From assembly GCA_903893215.1 (NCBI GenBank), contig CAITLJ010000026.1, positions 1 to 51,085 on the forward strand: a DNA stretch of 51,085 nucleotides. The letters are read 5' to 3'. The position numbers were made by a program, and so were the translations under genes. Origin of the DNA: an uncultured Ferrovum sp. (GTDB lineage Bacteria; Pseudomonadota; Gammaproteobacteria; Burkholderiales; Ferrovaceae). Positions 1 through 8,415 of this stretch are shown piece after piece (position 1 is the first letter of the stretch; every line of letters starts with the position of its first letter). The notes beneath the pieces are model-generated. The model was not told the origin of the DNA. It was given only the letters and a program-made list of their open reading frames with translations, and ran no database searches.

Positions 1-138
1 CTTGCCCGCGCCATCGGAAACGAAGACCACGCGGATATTCCCGCCAGCGTGCTGGCCGATGCCGTGGCCGCTCTGCTCGACCGTGCCGAAGCGGCGCTGG
101 AGATGGCAACCCGTGGTCACTTCGGCGCGGCGGTCTGA
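1..138 (+). CDS. C-terminal end of an unknown protein (cut by window edge)
   Basis: An open frame enters from the left edge and stops with TGA at 136-138, giving 45 residues. The visible part is a mostly alpha-helical, alanine-rich tail (ADAVAALLDRAEAALEM) ending GHFGAAV. I recognise no domain or motif, and the start lies outside the window. It is co-directional with nothing nearby; the next genes (tRNA-Ser, uup) are on the other strand. The codon use is normal for a high-GC genome, which is the main reason to think it is coding. Function unknown. Confidence 0.45.
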   Translation, partial: LARAIGNEDHADIPASVLADAVAALLDRAEAALEMATRGHFGAAV

Positions 139-440
139 GGAGCTGGGAACGTCACCGGCGGTAGCCGCATGACCACGGTGTATGCGGCGGTCGCCTTGGC
201 GGTGTTGGTTCGGTCGGTGTATGCACCGGGCAGGGAGGCATTAGCCGCACGCAGAGGTGGCATATCGCCTGCCCGGTAGCCCGCCAGCACTGGCGAAGCC
301 CTTGCAAACAGGCCGGGAGGCCACGGATACCAAGGGAACCGACTGGGAAGCCTTGCGGCGCTTGATCTCAGACCGAATGTATGTTCCCGGCGTATGTTCC
401 GGGCCTGCATTCTCGTAAGTCTTTGATTCTAAAGCGTGTC
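139..440. other. Gene-poor stretch beside the tRNA-Ser 3' end
   Basis: No gene can be supported with confidence. A minus-strand frame of 97 codons (410 down to 117) ends with a segment resembling small uncharacterised proteins that I remember from mobile elements of pseudomonads and Burkholderiales. That is a memory-based impression only, and a plus-strand frame (165-366) also lacks stops. The stretch abuts the 3' end of a tRNA gene, a common integration point, so it may be the edge of an older element. No integrase or repeat of the tRNA end is visible. Confidence 0.3.
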
Positions 441-528
441 TGGCGGAGAAGGAGGGATTCGAACCCCCGTTACCTTGCGGTAAACCTGATTTCGAGTCAG
501 GCGCGATCGACCACTCTGCCACTTCTCC
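441..528 (-). tRNA. tRNA-Ser (anticodon CGA)
   Basis: On the minus strand the gene runs from 528 to 441 with the CCA end encoded (441-443). The acceptor stem GGAGAAG pairs with CTTCTCC. The anticodon stem CCTGA/TCAGG encloses a seven-base loop CTCGAAA with anticodon CGA. A long variable arm (around TTACCGCAAGGTAA) and the T-arm GGTTCGAATCC are present. The long variable arm and the discriminator G are typical of serine tRNAs. It reads UCG codons. Length is 88 nt. Confidence 0.95.
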
Positions 529-595
529 GGAACCCCGGAATTTAACACAGGCCCCCTCAGAATTGCCAGACTTTGGCGCAGAATTTCTGCCAGGG

Positions 596-2674
<2,079 letters not shown>

Positions 2675-2681
2675 GGGAGGT

Positions 2682-2867
2682 TCCGCAGTGAATCAGGGTG
2701 AAACGGGAGCGACACGGGTTTGCGCCTTGGGCAACAGGACCAGGGCCAGCACGCGTCAGGCCGCCGCCAGAAATGCGCTCGGTGCGCCCGCAGTCTGCCA
2801 CAGTCCGCCGAACAGGACACCCGCTGGCAGTGCGGCGATACCTGTGGTGAGGTTGTACCAGCCAAAA
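2682..2867 (-). pseudogene. Duplicated 3' end of the MFS transporter gene
   Basis: This 186-bp segment is nearly identical to 8405-8593, the last ~59 codons and stop of the complete MFS gene plus a few bases. I count about five substitutions and one 3-bp indel. It encodes the end of the MFS reading frame (FGWYNLTTGIAALPAG onward), including the TGA and the bases up to just before uup. At 2867/2868 identity stops abruptly and IS91-transposase sequence begins. It has no start and cannot make a transporter. It works as one of two long direct repeats bounding the 2868-8404 island. Confidence 0.85.
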
Positions 2868-3131
2868 CAGGCAATTCCAGGTGCGTAAGGATCTTCACGT
2901 CGGTCGCTCCATCGAGAATCGCCGCAATGAGTTTCAGGTCGCCACCACAGCCCGGGCAGTGCTCCAGATCCACGCTGAACACTCGGCGCAGCAGCGTAGC
3001 CCACCATCCGCGCGCTGCGCCGTGGCGGCTGCATGCCTGGCTCTGGATCGGCGCCCGCCGGTGGCAGCACCTCCCGGCGCAGCCGGGCATTGGGCGCCAG
3101 CGCCCCGTGAAAACGCGTCAGGTGCAGGCGC
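2868..3131 (-). pseudogene. IS91-family transposase remnant, copy A (C-terminal part)
   Basis: The minus strand encodes pieces typical of the C-terminal part of IS91/ISCR Y2 transposases: RLHLTRFHG and LAPNARLRREVLPPAG in one frame, then RVFSVDLEHCPGCGGDLK and LIAAILDG...ILTHLELP in another. The CPGCGG cysteine pair is the usual zinc-ribbon end of the family. The two parts are in different frames, so the fragment is frameshifted as well as truncated. The catalytic N-terminal half is absent. The left end is fused directly to the copied MFS tail. About 200 bp (2934-3131) recur in copy C and about 130 bp in copy B, all in the same orientation. Confidence 0.75.
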
Positions 3132-3248
3132 GGGCCCAAGATTCAATTCATACACCGCCATCTGTCGGTTACCATCTGATTCAAAAGCGTGGCCGACTGG
3201 ACATTGGCGTTGCTGAACGTCCAATCCCGCATCCTGGAAAACATCACC

Positions 3249-4154
3249 ATGGCAAGTTCACGATTTTTGAACGGTAGCGGAATGCCTGATTCCTCGTCTT
3301 CATCTGTCGCTGCGGCGCGAACGCCGGGGCCACTCGGTATCAACGACGCTGGCGATCCGCTCCTTACCTCTCGGCTGGGCGACACGCCGGGCCCACTCGG
3401 CATCGGCGATCACGCTGACCTCACGCTACCCGCAGCGACCGCCTTAGGTATACAGGGTGCGGTAAGGCTGGCGGACGGCACCCCCGTGGCTGCGGGTTCG
3501 GACGGAAAAATGCAGTCCTTGGTTTGTGCGCCTCCGCTTGCCAAGCGCCCCGATGGCGCAAAGATCGATGTCGACTGGGCATTCATCCGAGAACGGGAGG
3601 GAGACCAGCTTGAAGGCTATGTGCCCGATGCGCAGGGTAGTTCAAGCGGCGTAACTGTCGCGACCGGCATAGATCTCGGCCAACGTAGCGGCTCAGACAT
3701 CGACAAACTCAACATCGCTGAAGACTTGAAGAAAAAACTCAAACCCTATTGTCTAAAGAAAGGGAAAGATGCCACCGACCTGCTGACGAAATACCCCCTG
3801 CGCGTTACAGCTTCGGAAGCCGACGCACTGACCCGGGCGGTCAAGGAGCCAATGCTTGCTGCGCTTGTGAACGACTACAACGCTGCCGTTGACAATGCGA
3901 ATGCAGTTGACCGCTGCAACCGGGTGCATTTCGAGCAATTGCCATCTGAAGTGCAAACTGCAATTGCCTCAGCCCAATTCCAGTACAACTCCCTCGCTTC
4001 TCGCACGGCCAATTACTGGAAACAGATCACCGAGCAGCGTTGGGCTGACGCGAGTAAAAATCTTAAGGATTTTGGCGATCGCTACAAGACCCGAAGAAAG
4101 CTCGAGGCAGGATTGATCGACAACGCAATGGCTGCTGCGAGGATTGCCAAGTGA
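3249..4154 (+). CDS. Pesticin-like peptidoglycan muramidase (probable antibacterial effector)
   Basis: A 301-aa protein whose segment at residues 106-150 matches the pesticin/phage-lysozyme-like muramidase pattern: IREREGDQLEGYVP, then SSGVTVATGIDLGQ. Pesticin uses Glu178, Thr201 and Asp207; E115 or E117, T136 and D142 here fit, and the Thr-Asp spacing of six is kept. Such enzymes cleave the glycan strand of peptidoglycan in the periplasm. The N-terminus has no obvious signal peptide. It carries two copies of TPGPLGI-(N/G)-D (from residues 25 and 46), probably a delivery or adaptor segment. The next gene, overlapping by 4 bp, encodes a secreted lipoprotein, as expected for an immunity partner. 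I chose ATG 3249; a GTG at 3189 would add 20 residues and an ATG at 3282 would remove 11. No VgrG, PAAR or Hcp gene is visible, so a T6SS link is inference. Confidence 0.7.
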   Translation: MASSRFLNGSGMPDSSSSSVAAARTPGPLGINDAGDPLLTSRLGDTPGPLGIGDHADLTLPAATALGIQGAVRLADGTPVAAGSDGKMQSLVCAPPLAKRPDGAKIDVDWAFIREREGDQLEGYVPDAQGSSSGVTVATGIDLGQRSGSDIDKLNIAEDLKKKLKPYCLKKGKDATDLLTKYPLRVTASEADALTRAVKEPMLAALVNDYNAAVDNANAVDRCNRVHFEQLPSEVQTAIASAQFQYNSLASRTANYWKQITEQRWADASKNLKDFGDRYKTRRKLEAGLIDNAMAAARIAK

Positions 4155-4825
4155 CGATTCCACTCCCTGCACAGGCCCTGGCGGCCTCCCTGCTGGTGAC
4201 ATTATCCACCAGCGGATGCGGGCTACCGTCTGTATCGTCAGACAGACCGCGTGTCCTCGCCCCCGAACTTGTTGCCGCGCCGGAACGGTTACCAGCCATC
4301 ACACCGGCAGGCCGTGGCGAAGCGTGGCGCACCTGCCCCGACCTGATCCAGTCGCTGCAAACCAGCAAGCTGCCTGATGAGGTCATCGAGTTGCCCCAGT
4401 TCAACGCCTGGTCACCCTGCCTGTCGGGGGCGCTCATCGCACAGGGGCATGCTGCCGAGGGCCTCGACCCCCGCGCTGCTGGTGAGCGCCTGTACCGAGA
4501 ACTCGACCTCGGCACCGTGCCGAGTTCGCTTGCACAGGACCGACCCAGTGCACACTACCGGCTGTCGGATTTCAAAACGGCGCAGGTGGAAATCACACCC
4601 TCCTCCGTCTACCTGCGCGACAAAGGCTTCGTCTACGAACTACGCGTGCTGGCGGTCGGTGATTTCCGGGATGTCGGCCACAGCGAATGGCTGGTGCACT
4701 TCATTGAGCGTTCAGTGACCGGCGGCAGTTACAACCGCACAGCCATCCTGGTCGTGGATCCGGCGGCAGACGGCGCCCTGGTCGCCATGGACGCCCTCGA
4801 TGCCCTGCGCGGCCACTCGCAATGA
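4151..4825 (+). CDS. Lipoprotein, probable immunity protein to the muramidase
   Basis: A 224-aa protein starting with GTG at 4151, overlapping the muramidase stop codon by 4 bp (GTGA), which implies coupled translation. The N-terminus is hydrophobic and ends in the lipobox-like LSTSGC (Cys23), placing it in the periplasm, where a muramidase effector would act. The -3 residue is Thr rather than Leu, and positive charges are scarce before the hydrophobic stretch, so the lipobox is imperfect. I recognise no named domain. The C-terminal half (VYLRDKGFVYELRVLAVGDF, then EWLVHFIERSVTGGSYNR) looks like a compact alpha/beta fold. The immunity role is inferred from position, coupling and localisation, not from homology. 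Confidence 0.6.
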   Translation: MTIPLPAQALAASLLVTLSTSGCGLPSVSSDRPRVLAPELVAAPERLPAITPAGRGEAWRTCPDLIQSLQTSKLPDEVIELPQFNAWSPCLSGALIAQGHAAEGLDPRAAGERLYRELDLGTVPSSLAQDRPSAHYRLSDFKTAQVEITPSSVYLRDKGFVYELRVLAVGDFRDVGHSEWLVHFIERSVTGGSYNRTAILVVDPAADGALVAMDALDALRGHSQ

Positions 4826-5071
4826 CTGACGTCAGGCTTAGCCTGGGTCACGCAGGGGTTCGACGAGGCTGGCGTTGAGCCAATCCGCTGAGTTTTACCC
4901 CTGCAAGGCGTGGGGTCACTCCCACTCGATCATCAACAAGCCATCTAAACTATTGATTTCAAATTTTTTTCAAATAGCTTAGTCGAGTTTTACCGTCGTT
5001 TTTACCGTCAAAGTGTCGGGCACCAGCATTGGCGCGAGTTTACGGGGAGGTGCGGACAAAAAGTTGGACTA
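4826..5071. other. Intergenic with AT-rich inverted repeat and a guaA-end-like motif
   Basis: No gene is seen. On the minus strand 4913-4931 reads as the usual last codons of guaA (Ile-Glu-Trp-Glu-stop), without any upstream guaA coding sequence. The 3' end of guaA is a known integration site for genomic islands. Next to it lies an AT-rich imperfect inverted repeat (arms 4945-4954 and 4973-4982). Two direct copies of TTTTACCGTC follow between 4987 and 5010. Together this resembles the end of an integrated element, but no integrase is present. Confidence 0.3.
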
Positions 5072-5231
5072 CCTGGTGCCGTGGAGCAACTGGACTACGT
5101 GCGCCTGTACTTCGTAGGCTGCAAGGGGAAACTGAATACGGTGGATGACCTATACATGGCGATCCTTTGGCCCGCCGGCATCGGCAAGAGTGATGACTAC
5201 GTGTTGTTCGACCGCGACGACAAGAAGCACC
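5072..5231 (+). pseudogene. Fragment of a cell-wall lytic enzyme-like protein
   Basis: The plus-strand frame through 5081 encodes EQLDYVRLYFVGCKGKLN followed by a DDLYMAILWPAGIGKSDDYV-type segment. I associate this conserved block with transglycosylase/lysozyme-like proteins of phages and secreted effectors (a block where the enzyme's helical domain reads EDLYMAILWP). Only about 50 residues remain. The frame runs straight into IS91-remnant copy B at about 5232, so the gene has lost both ends. Assignment rests on memory of the motif and is uncertain. Its presence beside the muramidase pair suggests the island collected cell-wall-active genes. Confidence 0.4.
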
Positions 5232-5402
5232 CCATCCGCGCGCTGCGCCGTGGCGGCTGCATGCCTGGCTCTGGATCGGCGCCCGCCGGTGGCAGCACCT
5301 CCCGGCGCAGCCGGGCATTGGGCGCCAGCACCCCGTGAAAACGCGTCAGGTGCAGGCGCAGTCTTGGTACAAGGGCGGCAAGCCGCTGCAGGAACTCCAC
5401 CG
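5232..5402 (-). pseudogene. IS91-family transposase remnant, copy B
   Basis: This 171-bp piece shares its core with copies A and C. On the minus strand it encodes EFLQRLAALVPRLRLHLTRF and LAPNARLRREVLPPAG. It begins where the fragment of a lytic enzyme ends and stops 24 bp before a terminator hairpin. Neither the catalytic half nor the zinc-ribbon end of the transposase is present. It is in the same orientation as the other two copies. Confidence 0.7.
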
Positions 5403-5425
5403 AGAAGTCTAGATTTTGATTACCG

Positions 5426-5460
5426 AAGCCACGGCCCTCGCTAAAGGGTCGTGGCTTTTT
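5426..5460 (+). terminator. Rho-independent terminator
   Basis: AAGCCACG (5426-5433) pairs with CGTGGCTT (5450-5457), with an inner CCCT/AGGG pairing, followed by a run of five T. It faces plus and would stop transcription entering the Xre/RES toxin-antitoxin pair from the left. Confidence 0.75.
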
Positions 5461-5509
5461 GTCGTTTGGAGGTCTATCTTCCTTTCGGAACTTTCGCTAG
5501 CATGAGGCC

Positions 5510-6313
5510 ATGACCATCAGACCTGTCATTTACCGCCGCACGCACGAACCGCTCCCGAACACGAAAGAAGGGCTCGTCGAGGAAGTGCGCGCCCTGCGAG
5601 AAGAGAATGACGCCCTTTGGGAGGGTTTATCTCCTGCGAGAGTGAAGACTTTCCGGGTTAAAGGCGCAAAGACGCTCAAAGCGGTAAAGGTCGTGAAAAT
5701 ACGCGGAGCTTCGATGGAAGGGGTTCTCAAAGTTCGTTCGTTCTCGGCGAACCAGGGAGAAATATTCCGGATTGAGCGCGTACAGGCAAACCCTGCCGCT
5801 TTCCGAACGAGGTTGAAGCTTAAAGCCTATAGGCACGGACAGGTACGAGTGCGCGTACCCATGCCCGCAGAGACGGCACCTGCCCCACTGGCGGCACCAG
5901 CCCTATCCGGCATCGCCGCAGCAGGGGCGCGCGGCCAGGCCGCCATCGCCCATTGGATTAAAGACGGCACACTGGTACCGAGCAAGACCATCTCAGACGC
6001 ATGGGGTCTCACCCCTCAGGCTCTCGGCCAGGCTGTGGAACAGGGGAAGCTCTTTTCCTACAAGCACGGCAACAAGCGCTTCTACCCGAGCTCGATGATT
6101 GACCTCGGCCGAGACGACATCGCCGCCGTTTGCCAGGCGCTGGGCCAGTGCGACGACGCCCAAAAGCTCATCTTCTGGACGCGAGCCCACGGTGGTCTGG
6201 AGGGCAGGACTGCGCCGCAGGCATTAGCAAACGGGGAACTCGCTCGCGTGGTGGAGCTGGCCGAAGCTTGGGCGGAGCGACGCGGATTGACGCATGCCCC
6301 TGAGGCTGCCTGA
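5510..6313 (+). CDS. Antitoxin of the Xre/MbcA/ParS type with an N-terminal extension
   Basis: A 267-aa protein directly upstream of, and overlapping by 20 bp, a RES-domain toxin. The C-terminal ~120 residues fit Xre-like antitoxins that bind RES toxins: a helix-turn-helix-like block (KTISDAWGLTPQALGQAVEQ) and a toxin-binding end (QKLIFWTRAHGGLEGRTAPQ, then ELARVVELAEAW). Residues 1-110 are unusual: a short coiled coil (KEGLVEEVRALREENDALW) and a Lys/Arg- and Val-rich stretch with beta character. I do not recognise this part. The pair would be autoregulated by the antitoxin. The gene follows a terminator, so it has its own promoter. Confidence 0.7.
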   Translation: MTIRPVIYRRTHEPLPNTKEGLVEEVRALREENDALWEGLSPARVKTFRVKGAKTLKAVKVVKIRGASMEGVLKVRSFSANQGEIFRIERVQANPAAFRTRLKLKAYRHGQVRVRVPMPAETAPAPLAAPALSGIAAAGARGQAAIAHWIKDGTLVPSKTISDAWGLTPQALGQAVEQGKLFSYKHGNKRFYPSSMIDLGRDDIAAVCQALGQCDDAQKLIFWTRAHGGLEGRTAPQALANGELARVVELAEAWAERRGLTHAPEAA

Positions 6314-6899
6314 CCCTGGTTCCTTCAAAGCCAGGTTGGGCCCGGTGCTCGTGCCGGTGGCTAGCCTGGTTCGGCTGAGCAACTATCCGGCGTCAGAGCC
6401 CTACTGGGGGAAGCGCGCTGCGAGTCGCTTTGATGCGCCAAAAGAAATCTCGCCGGCAGACCGTTTTGGCGTCTGCTACGCCGGCGACTGTCTGGAGACC
6501 GCCTTCGCAGAGAGTGTCATCCACGACGGTATCGACTACAGGGCTGACGGCTTCGTAGTGGCAGAAGCAGACATCCTGAGCCGGCACTGGACGACTTTCG
6601 CGCTCCCAGCCCGAACCGAACTCAAAATGGTCGACCTTACTGGACATGCCCTGAAAAGCCTGGGACTCAACAACGACATCTCGAGTGGAGACGCATACGC
6701 GACACCACAGGCATGGGCTGCCGCTGTTCATGCGCATGACCCGTCCTGGGACGGCATTCGCTCCGTGTCTCGGCAGAATAAGGAGCGCTTCTGCTACGCC
6801 ATTTTTGAACGCTCCGCGATGACGGTCGTAGAAACACGACCACTGGCCACGAGGGAAATGGCGCACCTCTGCGACGCCTTTCGCGTCTCGACAATCTAA
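6294..6899 (+). CDS. RES-domain toxin (NAD+-degrading type)
   Basis: A 201-aa protein with the RES fold pattern: an N-terminal LVRLSNYP with Arg27, YWGKRAASRFDAP, then GVCYAGDCLETAFAES carrying the conserved Glu68, and a C-terminal RFCYAIFERSA. RES toxins resemble ADP-ribosyltransferases and deplete cellular NAD+ until neutralised by the Xre antitoxin encoded just upstream. The coding regions overlap by 20 bp, consistent with coupled translation. The length (about 200) is typical for the longer RES proteins. The gene ends exactly where a truncated gene on the other strand ends (6896), so the module was inserted into or beside that gene. Confidence 0.8.
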   Translation: MPLRLPDPGSFKARLGPVLVPVASLVRLSNYPASEPYWGKRAASRFDAPKEISPADRFGVCYAGDCLETAFAESVIHDGIDYRADGFVVAEADILSRHWTTFALPARTELKMVDLTGHALKSLGLNNDISSGDAYATPQAWAAAVHAHDPSWDGIRSVSRQNKERFCYAIFERSAMTVVETRPLATREMAHLCDAFRVSTI

Positions 6900-7015
6900 T
6901 GCGCCTCATTGGCCGCCAAGGCGCTGCCCCAGGGCCCCAGGCCCGAGGCCATAACGGCGCCGCCAACGCCGGCAAGTTTGAGGAAGTCGCGGCGGTCGAT
7001 AGATTGCTTGATCAT
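6896..7015 (-). pseudogene. N-terminal remnant of a Tat-exported enzyme
   Basis: Starting at ATG 7015 the minus strand encodes a 39-residue peptide beginning IDRRDFLKLAGVGGAVMASG, with the twin-arginine motif, a hydrophobic stretch and a signal-peptidase-like ALAANEA end. The frame then meets TAG at 6896-6898, overlapping the end of the RES gene. This is a complete Tat leader without a mature protein. The wording resembles leaders of metallophosphoesterases, but the parent cannot be proven. It was probably cut off when the toxin-antitoxin module arrived. Confidence 0.65.
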
Positions 7016-7216
7016 GTGCGTGGCTCCAGGTTGAGCGCCAGAAGTGGACGCCTTACCAAGCAATACCGGTGCAGCCTTCGGTTTATTCCATCCGTCCGTG
7101 AAATATTTTGCCTGCCGCCTTGCGCGTGGGCGCGCCAGCGCTCGCGCCCACGCGCTTGCACCGGCATTGCCCTTGGCATAAAGTAAGGAATCATGATTAA
7201 TGGAGGCGGTTTCATC

Positions 7217-7462
7217 ATGTCCACCGCAACACTCACGTCCAAGGGGCAGATCACGTTGCCCGTCAGTCTGCGCAAGCATCTCGGGCTCAGCACCGGCGAT
7301 CGGGTGGAGTTCGTCCTGAACGAAGACAGTGGGCGCTACGAGGTGGTGCCTGCCACCCAGTCGGTCCAAGCCTTGAAAGGCATCGTGCCCAAACTGGCAC
7401 AGCCGCTCAGCATTGCGCAGATCAGCGCGGTCATCGCAAGCCAGGGCGATCCCGCACCTTGA
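7217..7462 (+). CDS. vapB: AbrB-type antitoxin VapB
   Basis: An 81-aa protein with the swapped-hairpin AbrB/MazE DNA-binding domain: TATLTSKGQITLPVSLRKHL, then LSTGDRVEFVLNEDSG. It would bind and neutralise the VapC RNase and repress its own promoter. ATG 7217 is preceded by GGAGG at 7202-7206, a good ribosome-binding site; an ATG at 7193 lies upstream of that site and is unlikely. The stop overlaps the vapC start by 4 bp. Confidence 0.85.
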   Translation: MSTATLTSKGQITLPVSLRKHLGLSTGDRVEFVLNEDSGRYEVVPATQSVQALKGIVPKLAQPLSIAQISAVIASQGDPAP

Positions 7463-7869
7463 TCGGTCTCGACACCAATGTGCTGGTGCGCTACCTGGTG
7501 CAGGACCATCCCGGGCAAGCGCGTGCCGCCAGTACCTTGATTGAGTCGCTGACGCCGGAACACCCGGGCTGGATCACCCAAGTGGTACTGGTGGAATTGG
7601 TCTGGGTGCTCGATCGTGCCTACCGTGTCGAACGTGCCCGTATCGCGCAGATCCTCGAAACGCTGCTGCGCACCAAGGAACTGGTGGTGGAGGCGGCAGA
7701 CACCGCATGGAAGGCGTTGCGGCTCTACCGGGCCTCCTCGGCGGATTTCGCCGATTGCCTGATCGCCTGTGCCTGCATGGTGGCGCAGTGCGACTCGATC
7801 GCCACCTTTGATCGCAAGGCGGCGCACCTGCCTGGCATGCGCCTGATCGCGCACGGTGGCCAGGCGTGA
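7459..7869 (+). CDS. vapC: PIN-domain RNase toxin VapC
   Basis: A 136-aa PIN-domain endoribonuclease. The acidic metal-binding set is intact: Asp5 (GLDTNVLVRYL), Glu46 (VLVELVWVL), Asp96/Asp99 (SSADFADCLIA) and Asp118 (ATFDRKAAHLPG). VapC enzymes typically cut tRNAs and halt growth until VapB is restored. It starts with TTG at 7459, overlapping the vapB stop by 4 bp. The module sits in the accretion island between a Tat-leader remnant and a TonB-receptor remnant. All catalytic residues are present, so it is probably functional. Confidence 0.85.
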   Translation: MIGLDTNVLVRYLVQDHPGQARAASTLIESLTPEHPGWITQVVLVELVWVLDRAYRVERARIAQILETLLRTKELVVEAADTAWKALRLYRASSADFADCLIACACMVAQCDSIATFDRKAAHLPGMRLIAHGGQA

Positions 7870-8040
7870 CCATCCTTGATGTTTAAAGATCAGCGACAGC
7901 GTATAGCTGCGGCGCGGCAGCGTATTGACAAGATTTCCTGCTGCCGCCACGGCGGCAGGGCCGGCGTTGTCAGTGATGCTGACCTGATCCTGCACATTGT
8001 TGATGCCCAGTTTCAGGCGCGCGCGCTGCAGTCCGAGCAC
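7870..8040 (-). pseudogene. C-terminal remnant of a TonB-dependent receptor
   Basis: The minus-strand frame encodes ARLKLGINNVQDQVSITDNA and later LVNTLPRRSYTLSLIFKH, the typical last two beta-strands of a TonB-dependent outer-membrane receptor (LKLGxNNxFDQ, then R-S-Y-x-x-S-aromatic end). The frame is cut at about 8040 by unrelated sequence leading into IS91-remnant copy C. At the other end it runs past the normal terminal Phe and overlaps the vapC end. Plug and barrel are missing. It is a breakpoint scar, not a gene. Confidence 0.6.
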
Positions 8041-8053
8041 GGGCCCTAGGCGT

Positions 8054-8404
8054 CAGGTCGCCACCACAGTCCGGGCAGTGCTCCAGATCCACGCTGAACA
8101 CCCGGCGCAGCAGCGTAGCCCACCATCCGCGCGCTGCGCCCTGGCGGCTGCATACCTGGCTCTGGATCGGCGCCCGCCGGTGGCAGCACCTCCCGGCGCA
8201 GCCGGGCATTGGGCGCCAGCACCCCGTGAAAACGCGTCAGGTGCAGGCGCGGTCTTGATACCAGGTCGGCAAGCCGCTGCAGGAACTCCACCGGTGTGAA
8301 TTTGAGGTAACTGGTGCCGTCCCGCCAGGGGGTCTTGAGCGTCAGGATCACGTCCGCTGAATGTTGAGACTGGCAGCCGAGCAGAAGCGCTGGACCAGAG
8401 TGAC
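8054..8404 (-). pseudogene. IS91-family transposase remnant, copy C
   Basis: The longest of the three pieces. On the minus strand it encodes VILTLKTPWRDGTSYLKF, VEFLQRLADLVSRPRLHLTR, LAPNARLRREVLPPAG and, after a frame change, RVFSVDLEHCPDCGGDL. The order and wording are those of IS91/ISCR Y2 transposases downstream of the catalytic tyrosines. The catalytic part is missing, and the end beyond the zinc ribbon is cut at 8053/8054. The right end (8404/8405) is joined to the bases just after the intact MFS stop codon. Confidence 0.75.
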
Positions 8405-8415
8405 TCCGCAGTGAA

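Noticed and set aside
241-522. Minus-strand frame beginning MAEWSIAPDSKSG
   Set aside because: This start is the conceptual translation of the tRNA-Ser gene, a common false call.
2720-3277. Plus-strand frames across the MFS-tail/IS91 junction
   Set aside because: They are antisense to two recognisable gene fragments and have no domain of their own.
3249-5231. T6SS locus around the muramidase
   Set aside because: No VgrG, Hcp, PAAR, TssB/C or other structural gene is visible, so a secretion route cannot be assigned.
7336-8040. A 234-codon minus-strand frame through vapC
   Set aside because: Only its first ~55 codons are meaningful (TonB-receptor end). The rest is antisense to intact vapBC.
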